A stretch of 42,906 bases of DNA, taken from positions 1 through 42,906 of the forward strand of contig JAKSNS010000024.1 in NCBI GenBank assembly GCA_024399545.1. Reading direction: 5' to 3'. Below, in pieces: positions 16,682 to 26,459 of the stretch (positions are counted from its first letter, which is position 1; every line of letters begins with the position of its first letter). Below the pieces are notes generated by a model, which had not been told where the DNA came from, searched no databases, and was given only the letters and a program-made list of their open reading frames with translations. The translations under genes and the position numbers were made by a program. Source of the DNA: Paludibacteraceae bacterium (GTDB taxonomy: Bacteria; Bacteroidota; Bacteroidia; Bacteroidales; Paludibacteraceae).

Positions 16682-17749
16682 TTATATTTCGTGGTCGCAG
16701 TAATTGCAGCGTTTAACGCCTTTGTCGTCAACGTAGAACTCCTGTGCGAGAGGCTCTTTGGTGGTGATGCAGTGTGGATTGGAACAGCGTTTGCCTTCGT
16801 TGCTGACAAGGGTGCGCTCCTTGATGTTGTCTTCCTGGTCACGCCATTTCAGGAGAGTGTAAATCAAAGACATACGGACGAACTTGCCATTCTCAACCTG
16901 ACGGAAATAAGCGGCTCGTGGGTCGTTGTCAACACCTTCGGTGATTTCGCCAACGCGAGGCAGGGGGTGGAGGACAATCATCTTCTCCTTGGCGTATCCC
17001 ATCTTCTCCTCGTCGAGGACAAAAGCGAGTTTAAGACGCTCATATTCAGCCTTGTCGGCGAAACGTTCCTGCTGCACGCGGGTCATATAGAGGACATCGA
17101 GTTCTGGCATAGCCTCCTCGATGCTGTTGACCTCCTTGTATGGGATGCCGCTTTTGCGCATCTCGTCAACCATGTAACTTGGCAATTGCAACTCGCGTGG
17201 CGATATAAGCACGAAGCGAGTACCCTTGTAGCGACTCATAGCCTTGATGAGCGAATGTACGGTTCGGCCGTACTTGAGGTCACCGCAGAGACCTATCGTG
17301 AGGTTGTCGAAATGCCCGAGTTCGCGGCGGATGGTCAGCATATCGGTCAGGGTCTGCGTTGGGTGGTTGTGACCGCCATCGCCAGCGTTGATGACAGGCA
17401 TACGGCTGAATCGTTTTGCAATGAGCGGTGCGCCCTCTTTAGGGTGGCGCATTGCGACGATGTCGGCGAAGCAAGAGACAACGCGGATAGTGTCGGCAAT
17501 TGTTTCGCCCTTGCTAACAGATGACGAATTGGCGTCAGAGAAGCCGAGAACGTTTCCGCCAAGTTCCATCATTGCGGCGGTGAAACTGAGGCGGGTACGG
17601 GTGCTTGGTTCGTAGAACAGGGTTGCAAGTTTCTTGCCCTTGCAGGCTTCGGCATATAACTCGCGATGGTCAATGATGTCGATAGCCCTCTCCATTATTT
17701 GGTCAATCTCCTCAACAGTGAGGTTTGTTGGTTCTAATAAGTGTCTCAT
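16682..17749 (-). CDS. pyrB: Aspartate carbamoyltransferase with C-terminal PyrI-type zinc ribbon
   Basis: 355 aa, about 45 longer than a usual PyrB. The catalytic part is complete: [12 protein letters not shown] (carbamoyl-phosphate site), [27 protein letters not shown] and HPLPRVGEI. After about residue 310 comes a linker and then CSNPHC...CNYC (Cx4C and Cx2C), with the C-N-x2-CI and EP pattern of the zinc domain of the regulatory subunit PyrI. The allosteric nucleotide-binding domain of PyrI is absent. The enzyme makes carbamoyl-aspartate for pyrimidines. It is the first gene of a pyrB-mgtC-small lipoprotein unit with its own promoter. Confidence 0.95.
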   Translation of the reverse strand: MRHLLEPTNLTVEEIDQIMERAIDIIDHRELYAEACKGKKLATLFYEPSTRTRLSFTAAMMELGGNVLGFSDANSSSVSKGETIADTIRVVSCFADIVAMRHPKEGAPLIAKRFSRMPVINAGDGGHNHPTQTLTDMLTIRRELGHFDNLTIGLCGDLKYGRTVHSLIKAMSRYKGTRFVLISPRELQLPSYMVDEMRKSGIPYKEVNSIEEAMPELDVLYMTRVQQERFADKAEYERLKLAFVLDEEKMGYAKEKMIVLHPLPRVGEITEGVDNDPRAAYFRQVENGKFVRMSLIYTLLKWRDQEDNIKERTLVSNEGKRCSNPHCITTKEPLAQEFYVDDKGVKRCNYCDHEI

Positions 17750-17794
17750 ATTTAGTGTGTTGTTGTATTAAATGGTAGTGGATGTCGTTATTGC

Positions 17795-17824
17795 AAAGTT
17801 ACGAAAAAAAAATCAAGTGGCAAA
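17795..17824 (-). promoter_or_regulatory. Bacteroidota-type promoter of pyrB
   Basis: On the minus strand TTTG (17821-17824), 18 bases, TAACTTTG (17795-17802), 46 bases upstream of the pyrB start codon. Spacing is one base shorter than usual. Confidence 0.65.
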
Positions 17825-18379
17825 ATTTTTATGAGGGATTTTTTTGTTGGGGATAGTTTTATGGTAAGGGTGTGGCTCTACTATATTTATGGGGTTAGTT
17901 TTTGAAAAGTCCATGTTTTTGGCGTTAAATAATCCTAAATGGGTGCGTTTTTTAGGGGGAGGCTGTGCGAAAAGTCGGTAACAGCCTAAATTCAGGTGTG
18001 TTATAGTGCTTTTGCATGACAAAAAGTTGTGTTTTTCGGACAGTCTGGAGGTGCTTTGAAGGGGTGTTGTTAGTCCGTACATCCTTCGGTGCTGCTCCGT
18101 TGGAAGCAGGTTTTTTCTTGCTTTTTCCTATTTTTTCTTTGGTTGTTTTTCCATCATCACTTAGGCGGGAAAATAACATCATAAACCAAAATGTAATAAT
18201 ATCAAAAAACGGTGGTTGATGAGGGGGTGTTTTTAGAGTTTGTTGGCCATTTAACTCAATTGAGTTAATTGAGTTAGTTGGCTAAATATGGTTAATGCGT
18301 GTTCGATAAATTCACTTATATGAAAAATTAAATAAAACAGTGAGGGAATTAACGTTTTTAGTGTTTGAGATGGCGGTTT
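17825..18379. other. Non-coding AT-rich spacer
   Basis: No convincing gene. Contents: a stretch ttttcggacagtctggag (about 18034-18051) whose complement recurs near 36320, a perfect palindrome TTAACTCAATTGAGTTAA (18251-18268), and TTAATTGAGTTAG followed by TTGGCTAA, which resembles an empty version of the MITE copy 5 site. Short frames on both strands have no start, domain or neighbour support. Confidence 0.6.
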
Positions 18380-21163
18380 TTATCTTCCCATTTCGGTTGC
18401 GGCATTTGGTGCGGTAATCCATAAAAGCCTTGCAAGAGTAGGGCAGACCTCGGTGATGGTCATATCAGTGACGGATTTCTCGAACTTTGAGTCGATGGCA
18501 TATATTAAGAGAGGCACGAATAAGGGGTTGAAGGTGACGCTTTCGTCATTGTCCAAGTCGTTTGCGCCTGGAATAAGTGTAAGTACCACATCGCCAGACC
18601 TATGTTTGTAATGGGAATTTGCCTGACGGGAGATAATGTCGAACGAATTGGCGGATGTAGGCATTGCGAGCGTATGGGCAGGGGTGGCGGTGAGGACGGT
18701 TTGGAACTCAGCCATAAACTCCGCTGTCTTATTCTGAATCTCGTGAAGTGGTATGCTCTGGTTGTCAATAAGTTGATGGTTTAGGAAAATCTGTCTGTTA
18801 TGGTATGCGGTCACCCATGAGCCTTGACCGTAAAGTGCCATAAGATAAGAGTTAAGCAAAGCCAAAGAACGTTCGTTATGGAACTGAGGGTGGGGCAGGC
18901 GTCGGTCGGAGTAGATTGCCGTATGGTCAATCTGCGGCGTTGCGGTCAAGATGATGACAGTGTTGTTCAGTCCCACGGCTATATCCAAAGCATTAAGCAG
19001 TGACACAAGGTTTGCGTCGAGACGCATAATGGCATCCTCGTATTCGGCACAACGAGTACCCTCGGAAAATGGGGTGTGGAGCGAATACTCGATCATCAGC
19101 ATATCAGGGGATTCGTCAGTGCCAAGTTGGTCATCCTTCAAAGCACGGATGGCAAGTTGGGTGATTTGGTCGTTAACAAAAGGTGAGTTGAGGATTTCGG
19201 AAATCTTCTCCGACTCCTGGAAGATGGGGCGAGGCAAATCCCAAGTGTTCTTGGTGCGGGGGGCGTAATGGTAGGTCGTGATATTCTCAAGCGGTTGCCA
19301 CGGTTTGCCAATGACGGTTTTGATGCCGTTAGTGGTGTTCTGCTGCAAAGCCCAGATGGGAAGTCCTTTCTCGTAATATTTGGAGGTTGCCCATTCGCCC
19401 TTCTCGTCGTCAATCCATACAACCGCATCCGCCAGATGCCCGCCCATCATAATCGCTGATTCGGCGTTGCGGGCAATAGAGTAGATGCGGCTTGTCGGAA
19501 AAAAACTTTTCAACTGGTCAGTAATGGTGTTAGCCTGCAACATACGAGGAGATGCCTCAAGACGTGTGTTTATGCCGTCAAAACGGGGGTCGTCGATGCA
19601 ACTGATAACCCCATTGTCAACCATAGAGAAAAAATGGGAATCGACAATGCCATGGAGGTTTGGGGTGGCACCAGTCATCAGCGAGGCGTAGAAAGTGGCG
19701 CGAGAGGCGGTGTTCCAATTACAGCGTGCGTTAGGGATATAAGCGGCAGCCTCGGAGGTCAGGCGAGAGAAACCATTGCTTTCGATGGAAGAACGGTAAG
19801 TCTCAATATCGTAAGGTTTCAGTCCGTCAATGCTGATAACCACGGCAAGACGTGGCTGTTGCGCCGAGAGGGTGGTCGCAGCCGATAGAAGAGCAAAAAT
19901 AATGATATTGCCGTGGCTGTGGTGGTTATGCCTATGGAGTAACCTATGGTGCCTATGGTGGATCCTGCGTGACCTGATTTTGCCAATTACTTTGGAATAA
20001 GTGGAGTAGATAAAAGCCTGAATGCCGAAAACCATGATTACGAAACCCAAAAGCGGCAGGGTGCAGCACTGTTTGCCCCAAGCGATTATGAAAAAGTAAA
20101 TGACGGTCATAAACGTGGCTATGAACGCCATGTAACCTTTGATTTTGGCTTTACGCTTGAAGCACAGTGTGACAGCCAACACTGCATTGAAAGGATTGCA
20201 CCACAAGAGGTTATAATTTCGTTGCACAAGCGGATGGGTAGAGAAAAAGTCAAGGAAAATGATTAGCAGCGAGACAAGGAAAGTCAGCCATAGCACAATC
20301 TGCGTAGGAATGAACCAATAGTGGCGTTTCTTGATATAATACATGAAAATAAAAATCGCCAGAATCAGAATCGGCATGCAGAACATCATAATTTCGACAA
20401 AACGGTCTGTTTTAGGTAGATAATATGCATTTTCCTTATTGAAAAGAATCTTGCTTTCGCCAAGAACAGGCACACGAGCGGAATCGCAAACCATAGACGT
20501 ATTGGTGAGTATGTGCATGGCCTGGATAGGGAAAGTGGCCATGCCCGTCATAGGGATAGGAACATCAGCGTCAGCGCCAAAAACCAAATTTATGCCAAGT
20601 GAGAGCCATGTGTCGGTCGTGGCGTACTCGTTGACAAGCTCGCGGTAAGTTGTGGTATTTTCATTCGGGAAATCATAATGGGACGAGTCGGCCGACAAAA
20701 GAATCATCGTATAGGCTCGCGTGGCGCAATTGTCGTAGATGAAATTGTAGCGGTACTTGATGTTTTCAGGGCGGAAATTCACCTGAATGCGATGCCAAAA
20801 ATCGTGCTTCTGCGAGACGTTGAAATTAATCCTGTTCTGAAACACAGCTGAACCTCGCTTAAGGTAATCGTACAGAAAGAGGCTGGTGGGATAAATGCCA
20901 ACCCTATAGTCGGTTTCGCCTTTGACAAACTTATAGATGAAATGTGGCTCATTAAAATTGAACTCACCCCAGTTGATTGTGGCGTCCAAATTGCCATCCA
21001 CGACCCTTATACCCGTATGCCCGAACTTCTCGTAACTGATTTGCCCAGGCTCGCAGGTAAGAAGGTAAAACTCAGCACTGTCAGAAATCTCGGGAAGTTG
21101 CAACGAATAGACCCTGAGAGAGGTGAAGAGTGCCAAAAAAAGTAATGTTGTCGCTTTTCTCAT
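18380..21163 (-). CDS. lnb: Fusion of Lnb-type lipoprotein N-acyltransferase with an alkaline-phosphatase-superfamily domain
   Basis: 927 aa. Residues 1-20 are a signal peptide. Residues 21-250 match the periplasmic Lnb/DUF4105 domain, with H49 in EKFGHTG and C146 in YDNCATRA as likely active residues. Five membrane helices lie at about 257-388. A His/Arg-rich linker (398-417, 10 His) follows, then a second signal-like segment (418-434) and an alkaline-phosphatase-type domain (VVISIDGLKPYD, NTASRATFYASLMTG, HGIVDSHFF). Lnb adds the N-acyl chain to Bacteroides lipoproteins. The internal signal segment suggests two genes fused in frame. The phosphatase metal site looks altered (ATPQIDH where a D-H pair is expected). 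Last gene of a six-gene operon. Confidence 0.85.
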   Translation of the reverse strand: MRKATTLLFLALFTSLRVYSLQLPEISDSAEFYLLTCEPGQISYEKFGHTGIRVVDGNLDATINWGEFNFNEPHFIYKFVKGETDYRVGIYPTSLFLYDYLKRGSAVFQNRINFNVSQKHDFWHRIQVNFRPENIKYRYNFIYDNCATRAYTMILLSADSSHYDFPNENTTTYRELVNEYATTDTWLSLGINLVFGADADVPIPMTGMATFPIQAMHILTNTSMVCDSARVPVLGESKILFNKENAYYLPKTDRFVEIMMFCMPILILAIFIFMYYIKKRHYWFIPTQIVLWLTFLVSLLIIFLDFFSTHPLVQRNYNLLWCNPFNAVLAVTLCFKRKAKIKGYMAFIATFMTVIYFFIIAWGKQCCTLPLLGFVIMVFGIQAFIYSTYSKVIGKIRSRRIHHRHHRLLHRHNHHSHGNIIIFALLSAATTLSAQQPRLAVVISIDGLKPYDIETYRSSIESNGFSRLTSEAAAYIPNARCNWNTASRATFYASLMTGATPNLHGIVDSHFFSMVDNGVISCIDDPRFDGINTRLEASPRMLQANTITDQLKSFFPTSRIYSIARNAESAIMMGGHLADAVVWIDDEKGEWATSKYYEKGLPIWALQQNTTNGIKTVIGKPWQPLENITTYHYAPRTKNTWDLPRPIFQESEKISEILNSPFVNDQITQLAIRALKDDQLGTDESPDMLMIEYSLHTPFSEGTRCAEYEDAIMRLDANLVSLLNALDIAVGLNNTVIILTATPQIDHTAIYSDRRLPHPQFHNERSLALLNSYLMALYGQGSWVTAYHNRQIFLNHQLIDNQSIPLHEIQNKTAEFMAEFQTVLTATPAHTLAMPTSANSFDIISRQANSHYKHRSGDVVLTLIPGANDLDNDESVTFNPLFVPLLIYAIDSKFEKSVTDMTITEVCPTLARLLWITAPNAATEMGR

Positions 21164-21168
21164 AATAT

Positions 21169-22260
21169 TTATCTATGTAAATTGAGTTGTTGGCCCACAC
21201 GGGCAGGTGTGCCGTATTCCATATCATTGAGCTTGTAGAGAGACGAGAGGCGAATGCCGAACTCCTGCGAGATGGAATACATGCTGTCGCCGCTCTTAAC
21301 CGTATAGACAGGCAAAGACTTGTCAGCCTGAGACTTTTTCCAAGAGAGATAGACCAAATCGCCAGAGTGGAGCGCAATCGGCTGAGGGAGGTCATTCAGG
21401 TAAAGCAACCTTTCGACACTCAAGCCTATCAGTTTAGAAATGCGCTTGAAAGTGGCGTCACCCATAAGACGTATGCACTTAACACCATTATTCTCAGTGA
21501 TTTCGTAAGGGATAGTCTTGTCGGTAATAACATCTTTCTTTGGTTCCTTGACATTATTGGCTGTTACTTCGGGGGCTTTCTGCGACACTTGCTCCTGAGT
21601 CTTCTTCTCCACAGACGGAGCTGCCGTTGGGGTCGTAGTCACGGCTGTTTTGCGCGACTGGTCAGAAGTGCCTGGGGCGGGGGTGGTAGGCTCAGTTTTG
21701 GAGGCGGAAGGCTTTGCCACCGTGGATGTCGGTTTCTCGGTCAAACCAAGATTCTCGCCACCATCCAAAAGATAAAGCTCATAAGTCTCGATGAGGGCTA
21801 TAAGTTTCTGAGGATAAGCGGGGTCGGTGGCATAACCAGCCTGACGAAGACCTTGAGCCCATGAGCCGTAATCGGTCAGCTGATAATCGAAAAGGAAGGC
21901 GTAGCGTTGACGTTTGAGAAACTCGGAATGGTCGTCGAATGAAGCCTGGGCAGAGGTGTAGCAACGGAAACACTCGCCAGCGGAGTCGTCGTCCTTGCTC
22001 ATCGTCTTGCCGTACCAGGAAGAGCCGCACTTGATGCCGAAATGGTTGTTGCATTCGGTGGCAAGGTCGCTCGTACCGGCACCGCTCTCAAGGATGCCTT
22101 GCGCCATAGTTATTGCCGCAGGGATGCCGAACCTCTCGCGGCTGTCGATGGCAAATTGTTTGTATGTGTCAATGTAACTGTCGTATTCAGGCAGTCGTGC
22201 CTGCCCCCAACCGCAAAAGGCGGCGAGCAGAAAAATCACAGACAATGAAAACGTTCTCAT
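21169..22260 (-). CDS. Secreted glucosaminidase with C-terminal LysM region
   Basis: 363 aa. Signal peptide (about 1-20), then a FlgJ-like N-acetylglucosaminidase domain (about 25-165: ITMAQGILESGAGTSDLA with the catalytic Glu, NNHFGIKCGSSWYGK, LRQAGYATDPAYPQKL). A Thr/Pro/Lys-rich linker follows, then a LysM-like segment at about 250-300 and a clear LysM at 316-363 (YTVKSGDSMYSISQEFGIRL). It cleaves peptidoglycan glycan chains; LysM binds the wall. It starts 19 bases after thyA and ends 5 bases before the Lnb fusion. Confidence 0.92.
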   Translation of the reverse strand: MRTFSLSVIFLLAAFCGWGQARLPEYDSYIDTYKQFAIDSRERFGIPAAITMAQGILESGAGTSDLATECNNHFGIKCGSSWYGKTMSKDDDSAGECFRCYTSAQASFDDHSEFLKRQRYAFLFDYQLTDYGSWAQGLRQAGYATDPAYPQKLIALIETYELYLLDGGENLGLTEKPTSTVAKPSASKTEPTTPAPGTSDQSRKTAVTTTPTAAPSVEKKTQEQVSQKAPEVTANNVKEPKKDVITDKTIPYEITENNGVKCIRLMGDATFKRISKLIGLSVERLLYLNDLPQPIALHSGDLVYLSWKKSQADKSLPVYTVKSGDSMYSISQEFGIRLSSLYKLNDMEYGTPARVGQQLNLHR

Positions 22261-22279
22261 ATATTTTTATAGATGTGTA

Positions 22280-23077
22280 TTATACGCTGACGACCCCTGC
22301 TATATGTGGGTGTGGGTCATAGCCCTCAAGAGTGAAATCCTCGTATTTGAATCCGAAAATATCCTTGACATCGGGGTTAATCCTCATCGTTGGCAGAGGG
22401 CGTGGCTCGCGAGTCAACTGCAACGCAACTTGCTCACGGTGGTTATTATAGATGTGCGCATCGCCAAGAGTGTGAACGAAATGGCCAGGTTTCAGCCCGC
22501 AAACTTGGGCTACCATCATAGTCAATAAAGCATACGAAGCGATATTGAACGGCACGCCAAGGAAGATGTCGGCTGAACGTTGGTAGAGTTGCAGGCTCAG
22601 TTTGCCGTCAGCCACATAGAATTGGAAAAGGATATGGCATGGCGGCAGGTTCATATTGTCGATGTCAGCCACGTTCCACGCCGAAACCAACAGACGGCGT
22701 GAGTCAGGGGTGTCCTTTATCTGTTGGATAACCTCGCTGATTTGGTCAATATGACCTCCGTTATAGTCTGGCCATGAACGCCATTGATACCCGTAAATGT
22801 GACCAAGGTCGCCAGTCTCGGGGTCAGCCCACTCGTTCCAGATACGCACGCCCCTCTCCTGCAACCAATGGGCGTTGGTGTCGCCATTAAGGAACCAGAG
22901 AAGCTCGTAAATGATTGATTTCAAATGGAGCTTCTTGGTGGTTAGCAGTGGAAAACCCTGTGAAAGGTCAAAACGCATCTGGTGGCCGAAGATACTTGTA
23001 GTGCCAGTACCTGTGCGGTCGCCCTTAGCAACCCCCTCTTCCACCACACGGCGTAATAAATCAAGATATTGTCTCAT
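22280..23077 (-). CDS. thyA: Thymidylate synthase
   Basis: 265 aa, normal ThyA length. Catalytic Cys147 in [11 protein letters not shown]; the dUMP-binding [11 protein letters not shown] and [21 protein letters not shown], and the C-terminal [10 protein letters not shown] are all present. It converts dUMP to dTMP with methylene-tetrahydrofolate. It sits inside an envelope operon, 14 bases from the PorE-like gene. No folA (dihydrofolate reductase) is adjacent. Confidence 0.98.
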   Translation of the reverse strand: MRQYLDLLRRVVEEGVAKGDRTGTGTTSIFGHQMRFDLSQGFPLLTTKKLHLKSIIYELLWFLNGDTNAHWLQERGVRIWNEWADPETGDLGHIYGYQWRSWPDYNGGHIDQISEVIQQIKDTPDSRRLLVSAWNVADIDNMNLPPCHILFQFYVADGKLSLQLYQRSADIFLGVPFNIASYALLTMMVAQVCGLKPGHFVHTLGDAHIYNNHREQVALQLTREPRPLPTMRINPDVKDIFGFKYEDFTLEGYDPHPHIAGVVSV

Positions 23078-23091
23078 AACTTAGGCGTTCG

Positions 23092-25089
23092 CTAATATAA
23101 TTTATAAGTGGTTTTCAACACTTTGAACTCGGTACGACGGTTGATTTGGTTGCATATAGCTTGCTGCTCCTCCTTGAGGCTCATAATGAAATCGGGGGTC
23201 AGTTCGTCGCCCTCCTTAAGGAACTTATATTGCTTTGCCAACTCGGCGGACACGATGACCGGTTTGCTTTCGCCATAACCCTTAGGGGTAATCCTGGCAG
23301 GGTCAACGCCAGCCTTAACAAGCCAATTGACAACAGATTGCGCACGTTTGAGCGACAGTTCGTTATTAGCCTCCTCGCTACCCACCATATCCGTATGGGC
23401 TGAAATCTCGATGGTTATATTCGGATTGTCAGTCAGTACTTTCATAAGCGATTTCAAACCAGCCTCAGACTCAGGCGTGAGAGTCCATTTGCCAAACTCG
23501 TAGAAGATATTGTCCATCTTGACGGCCTTGTTGAGCGACACGAGCGTGAAGTCGTTCGTGAAGACCTTGCTGCCCTCGATGCGGAAAGTGTTGAATTGGT
23601 GAGAGGCGTTAAGGAAACCGCGTTTTGAAGCCATCATCGCATAGCGTGCGCCACAGACTGTAAGGTTGATGGAGTATGTGCCATCCATTTTGGCACGGCT
23701 CTTGATGATGTCGCCATTGTCGCCGACAAGACGGATGGTAGCCTCGCCGACAGGTTGCCCGGTCTCGTCAACAACCTTACCCTCAATGGCGTAAACTATA
23801 GGGTCGAAATAGAAATGGTAAATCTTGTCGATGGCTTTCCTCTGGTTGCGGTTGGACGAGAAGAAACCCTCGTTGCGTGTGGCGTTGAAAGTTATGCCGA
23901 AATCATCCCAAGGCGAATTCATAGGGGCGAGAAGATTCTTAAGAGTCCAATGCCCAGCAGTGTCGCAAGTGGCAACAAACAAGTCAAGTCCGCCCATGCC
24001 AACATGGCCGTTTGAGGCAAAATAGAGGGTCGTGTCGTTGAAAACGTAAGGGAACATTTCGTCGCCTGTAGTGTTTATCGGGTCAGGCATCTCCTCGGGA
24101 ATGCCCCATGAACCGTCATCCAATTTGTCAACGAACCAAATGTCCCTGCCGCCTGTCCCGCGGTGGTTGTCGGTGACAAAATAGAGTCTGTCGCCGTTTT
24201 CACTCAATGCGGGGTGCCCGACGGTAATCGTAGAATCGTCGAAAAGTTTTACCTCGGTTGGCTCAGTCCACTCAGAGCCAGAACGTTGCGTCTTGAATAT
24301 CTGCCCACCCTCGCGGCTTGCGTCGCAATGGGTGAAATAACAGGTGCGTCCGTCACGGGTGAAACATGTAACGCCGTCGTCTTCAGACGAGTTAATCGAA
24401 CCACCAGCGGCAGTTACGGTTTCCCACTTGCCAGCCTTGTTCCTGTGGCACGTGTAGATGTTATTGTCGGCAACGCCAGTGATGCCGTTGACGTTACCTT
24501 TCTTCTTGCTTTTCTTGCCATTAGTGTTGTCGTCGCGGTTCGACGTGAACATAATGGTGTTATCGTCCTCCATACCCACGAACATAGGGCAGAAATCGGA
24601 ATTGCGGCGTGAATTGAAATGCTTGAACTCTTCAAGACGGTAACGTGTGAACCCTTTTCGCAACACTGACGCCTGATCCACAGAGAGCAAACCTTCGCGG
24701 ACCTCAGTATTCGTAGGGTCAACGGCCATGTAACTGTTGAAAGCGTTTTTAGCCTCTTTGTATTTCTGCATCGCAAGCATAGCTTTGCCCAAATAGAGGT
24801 ACGCCGTGTCGTTGCCCGTCTTCATCTTTATGGAAGTTTGCATACACTTGGCTGAACGCGTGAAATCGCTTAATCGCCAATAGCAAACACCCATTTTGTA
24901 GTTGACCTCGCCCTTCAAACGCTTGTTTTCCTTGCCCCTCAGGCGGCGGTTCACTTTCTTGTATTTGTTTACGGCATTGTAGTATTCGCCGCTTTCGTAC
25001 ATCAGGTCTGCCTTGGCGAGTTGCTTCTTGACGCTGCAACTTGCAAGCACCAAAACCATGATGATAAGTATGCTGACTTTTTGTTTCAT
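23092..25089 (-). CDS. porE: PorE-like T9SS lipoprotein (TPR, beta-propeller, carboxypeptidase-like, OmpA domains)
   Basis: 665 aa. Lipobox LVLASC (Cys18). Order: TPR region (about 25-135), WD40-like propeller (about 150-430, with IMFTSNRDD, CYFTHCDASREGG, LYFVTDNHRGTGGRDIW, LYFASNGHVGMGGLDLF), carboxypeptidase-regulatory-like domain (about 440-520), and OmpA peptidoglycan-binding domain (about 535-660, ITIEISAHTDMVGSEEAN and LSLKRAQSVVNWLV). This is the architecture of P. gingivalis PorE, which links the type IX secretion machine to peptidoglycan. General OmpA/WD40 lipoproteins of other function are an alternative. Its ATG overlaps the preceding stop by one base. Confidence 0.85.
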   Translation of the reverse strand: MKQKVSILIIMVLVLASCSVKKQLAKADLMYESGEYYNAVNKYKKVNRRLRGKENKRLKGEVNYKMGVCYWRLSDFTRSAKCMQTSIKMKTGNDTAYLYLGKAMLAMQKYKEAKNAFNSYMAVDPTNTEVREGLLSVDQASVLRKGFTRYRLEEFKHFNSRRNSDFCPMFVGMEDDNTIMFTSNRDDNTNGKKSKKKGNVNGITGVADNNIYTCHRNKAGKWETVTAAGGSINSSEDDGVTCFTRDGRTCYFTHCDASREGGQIFKTQRSGSEWTEPTEVKLFDDSTITVGHPALSENGDRLYFVTDNHRGTGGRDIWFVDKLDDGSWGIPEEMPDPINTTGDEMFPYVFNDTTLYFASNGHVGMGGLDLFVATCDTAGHWTLKNLLAPMNSPWDDFGITFNATRNEGFFSSNRNQRKAIDKIYHFYFDPIVYAIEGKVVDETGQPVGEATIRLVGDNGDIIKSRAKMDGTYSINLTVCGARYAMMASKRGFLNASHQFNTFRIEGSKVFTNDFTLVSLNKAVKMDNIFYEFGKWTLTPESEAGLKSLMKVLTDNPNITIEISAHTDMVGSEEANNELSLKRAQSVVNWLVKAGVDPARITPKGYGESKPVIVSAELAKQYKFLKEGDELTPDFIMSLKEEQQAICNQINRRTEFKVLKTTYKLY

Positions 25090-26459
25090 TAGCGTGTGTA
25101 TCTGGAGACGATGCCGTCGATTGTCGTTGTGATGTAGTCTTTGTCGTCTATGACTGTCATGCGCTCGCCGTCATCCATAGGGCAACGGCTGGAAGATGGG
25201 TGTGGTCGTCCCTCTTCGCCTGTCTTTAGGTCTATGGTGTACTGAACTGAGTCGTTTTTGTCAATATACACAGTCCCGCCTTCGATGATTGGCTGACGGA
25301 TGACCGGACCTTCAGTCCTGACTTTCCAAAGGAACTCGCCAGTCTCGGCGTTGAGACAGTAGAGGTTACGGTCACAACCACCGAACAATACACGGTCGTC
25401 AACGACAACGGGTTTGGTGACAATGCGCAGTACGGTCTGGTATTTCCATTTGACTTTGCCCTTCTTGAGGTCCAAACAGTAGAACATGCCGTAGTCGTCA
25501 CCAAAATAACAGAAGTTAGTGCTTACCGTCGCACCTGTATAAATGGCGTAAGGGTTCTTGTATTGCCAAACAAGCCCCTCCTCCTTTTGCGCCTTGTTTT
25601 TCTGTTTCTTTGGCTCAAGGTACATTTTAGCCTCGATGGCTATCGTGTCCGTCGTTTTCATGCTGCCACCCAACTCCTTGCGGTTTATGTAAAGTTCCGA
25701 GCCACGGACGTAACCTATCATATACGAACTCTTGACTTTCTCCATCGAGAAACCGCAAACCTCGTCGTAAACACTTTTCCCAAAACGGTCTTCCATTGCG
25801 TTTATGCAGAGTTGCGTGTTGTATTTCCTTAGTTGGTTGGTGATTTCCACCCAGTTGTCAACACCGTTGTCCGCCAGGCCGTTAGCCGTGAAAGCCAAAA
25901 TCGGTGCTTTCTTGCCTATGCTCTTCAGTTGGTTCTTAAGCCAATTAGAGTTCTGCGGAAGGAAATGGCATGCTGCCGTGTCTGTGATGAGCGAGGTGTT
26001 TATGCCCAAGAAGAGTATTCCGTTGACGTTCGAGCGGAAACGGTCGTCGCCAAACATCCGTTTGAAGTCTGTGCCGCCGTTTCCACGGTAAGACAAATCC
26101 TTGTTGCCAGGCAACACTAGGTATTCCAACTCGGATTTTTTCAGTATGGCGTGCGCTGCGGCAATCTCGTCGGGCGTTCCGTTTTTTGTCACGTCGCCGA
26201 CCACTACAACTACGGCAATGTCTTTCATTTTCTTAATTTCGCTTATGGCGCGTTTCAGGATGCAGTTGGCTGTGTCTTCCATTGACACTTCTGGCGAACA
26301 TATCACTGCGAAATTGAAACGTGCGTCACTTGAAATCACCTCTTTAGCATAGTCGAACAATGACTCTGCTTCGTCGTTGTAACCTGCTTTCTTCTTCCCT
26401 TGTGCGAAGACTGTGGTTGACATCGCCAGGCATAACAGTATAATCGTTGCTTTTTTCAT
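25089..26459 (-). CDS. Secreted metallophosphoesterase-like / PQQ-propeller protein
   Basis: 456 aa. Signal peptide ends at VFAQ. The first half (about 45-270) has a calcineurin-like layout (VVVVGDVTKNGTPDEI, YLVLPGNKDLSY), but key metal ligands are altered: GNKD replaces GNHD, and the first motif reads ICSPEV rather than DxH. The second half (about 300-450) holds PQQ/BamB-like propeller blades (YCLDLKKGKVKWKYQT, YCLNAETGEFLWKVRT). It is probably a non-catalytic periplasmic protein. It overlaps both neighbours by a few bases. Confidence 0.78.
   Translation of the reverse strand: MKKATIILLCLAMSTTVFAQGKKKAGYNDEAESLFDYAKEVISSDARFNFAVICSPEVSMEDTANCILKRAISEIKKMKDIAVVVVVGDVTKNGTPDEIAAAHAILKKSELEYLVLPGNKDLSYRGNGGTDFKRMFGDDRFRSNVNGILFLGINTSLITDTAACHFLPQNSNWLKNQLKSIGKKAPILAFTANGLADNGVDNWVEITNQLRKYNTQLCINAMEDRFGKSVYDEVCGFSMEKVKSSYMIGYVRGSELYINRKELGGSMKTTDTIAIEAKMYLEPKKQKNKAQKEEGLVWQYKNPYAIYTGATVSTNFCYFGDDYGMFYCLDLKKGKVKWKYQTVLRIVTKPVVVDDRVLFGGCDRNLYCLNAETGEFLWKVRTEGPVIRQPIIEGGTVYIDKNDSVQYTIDLKTGEEGRPHPSSSRCPMDDGERMTVIDDKDYITTTIDGIVSRYTR

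Noticed and set aside
16676..17524. Long plus-strand frame opposite pyrB
   Set aside because: It is fully antisense to a clear pyrB, with no family similarity.
17813..18219. Short frames in the spacer before pyrB
   Set aside because: No start context, signal, domain or coupling; low-complexity AT-rich sequence.
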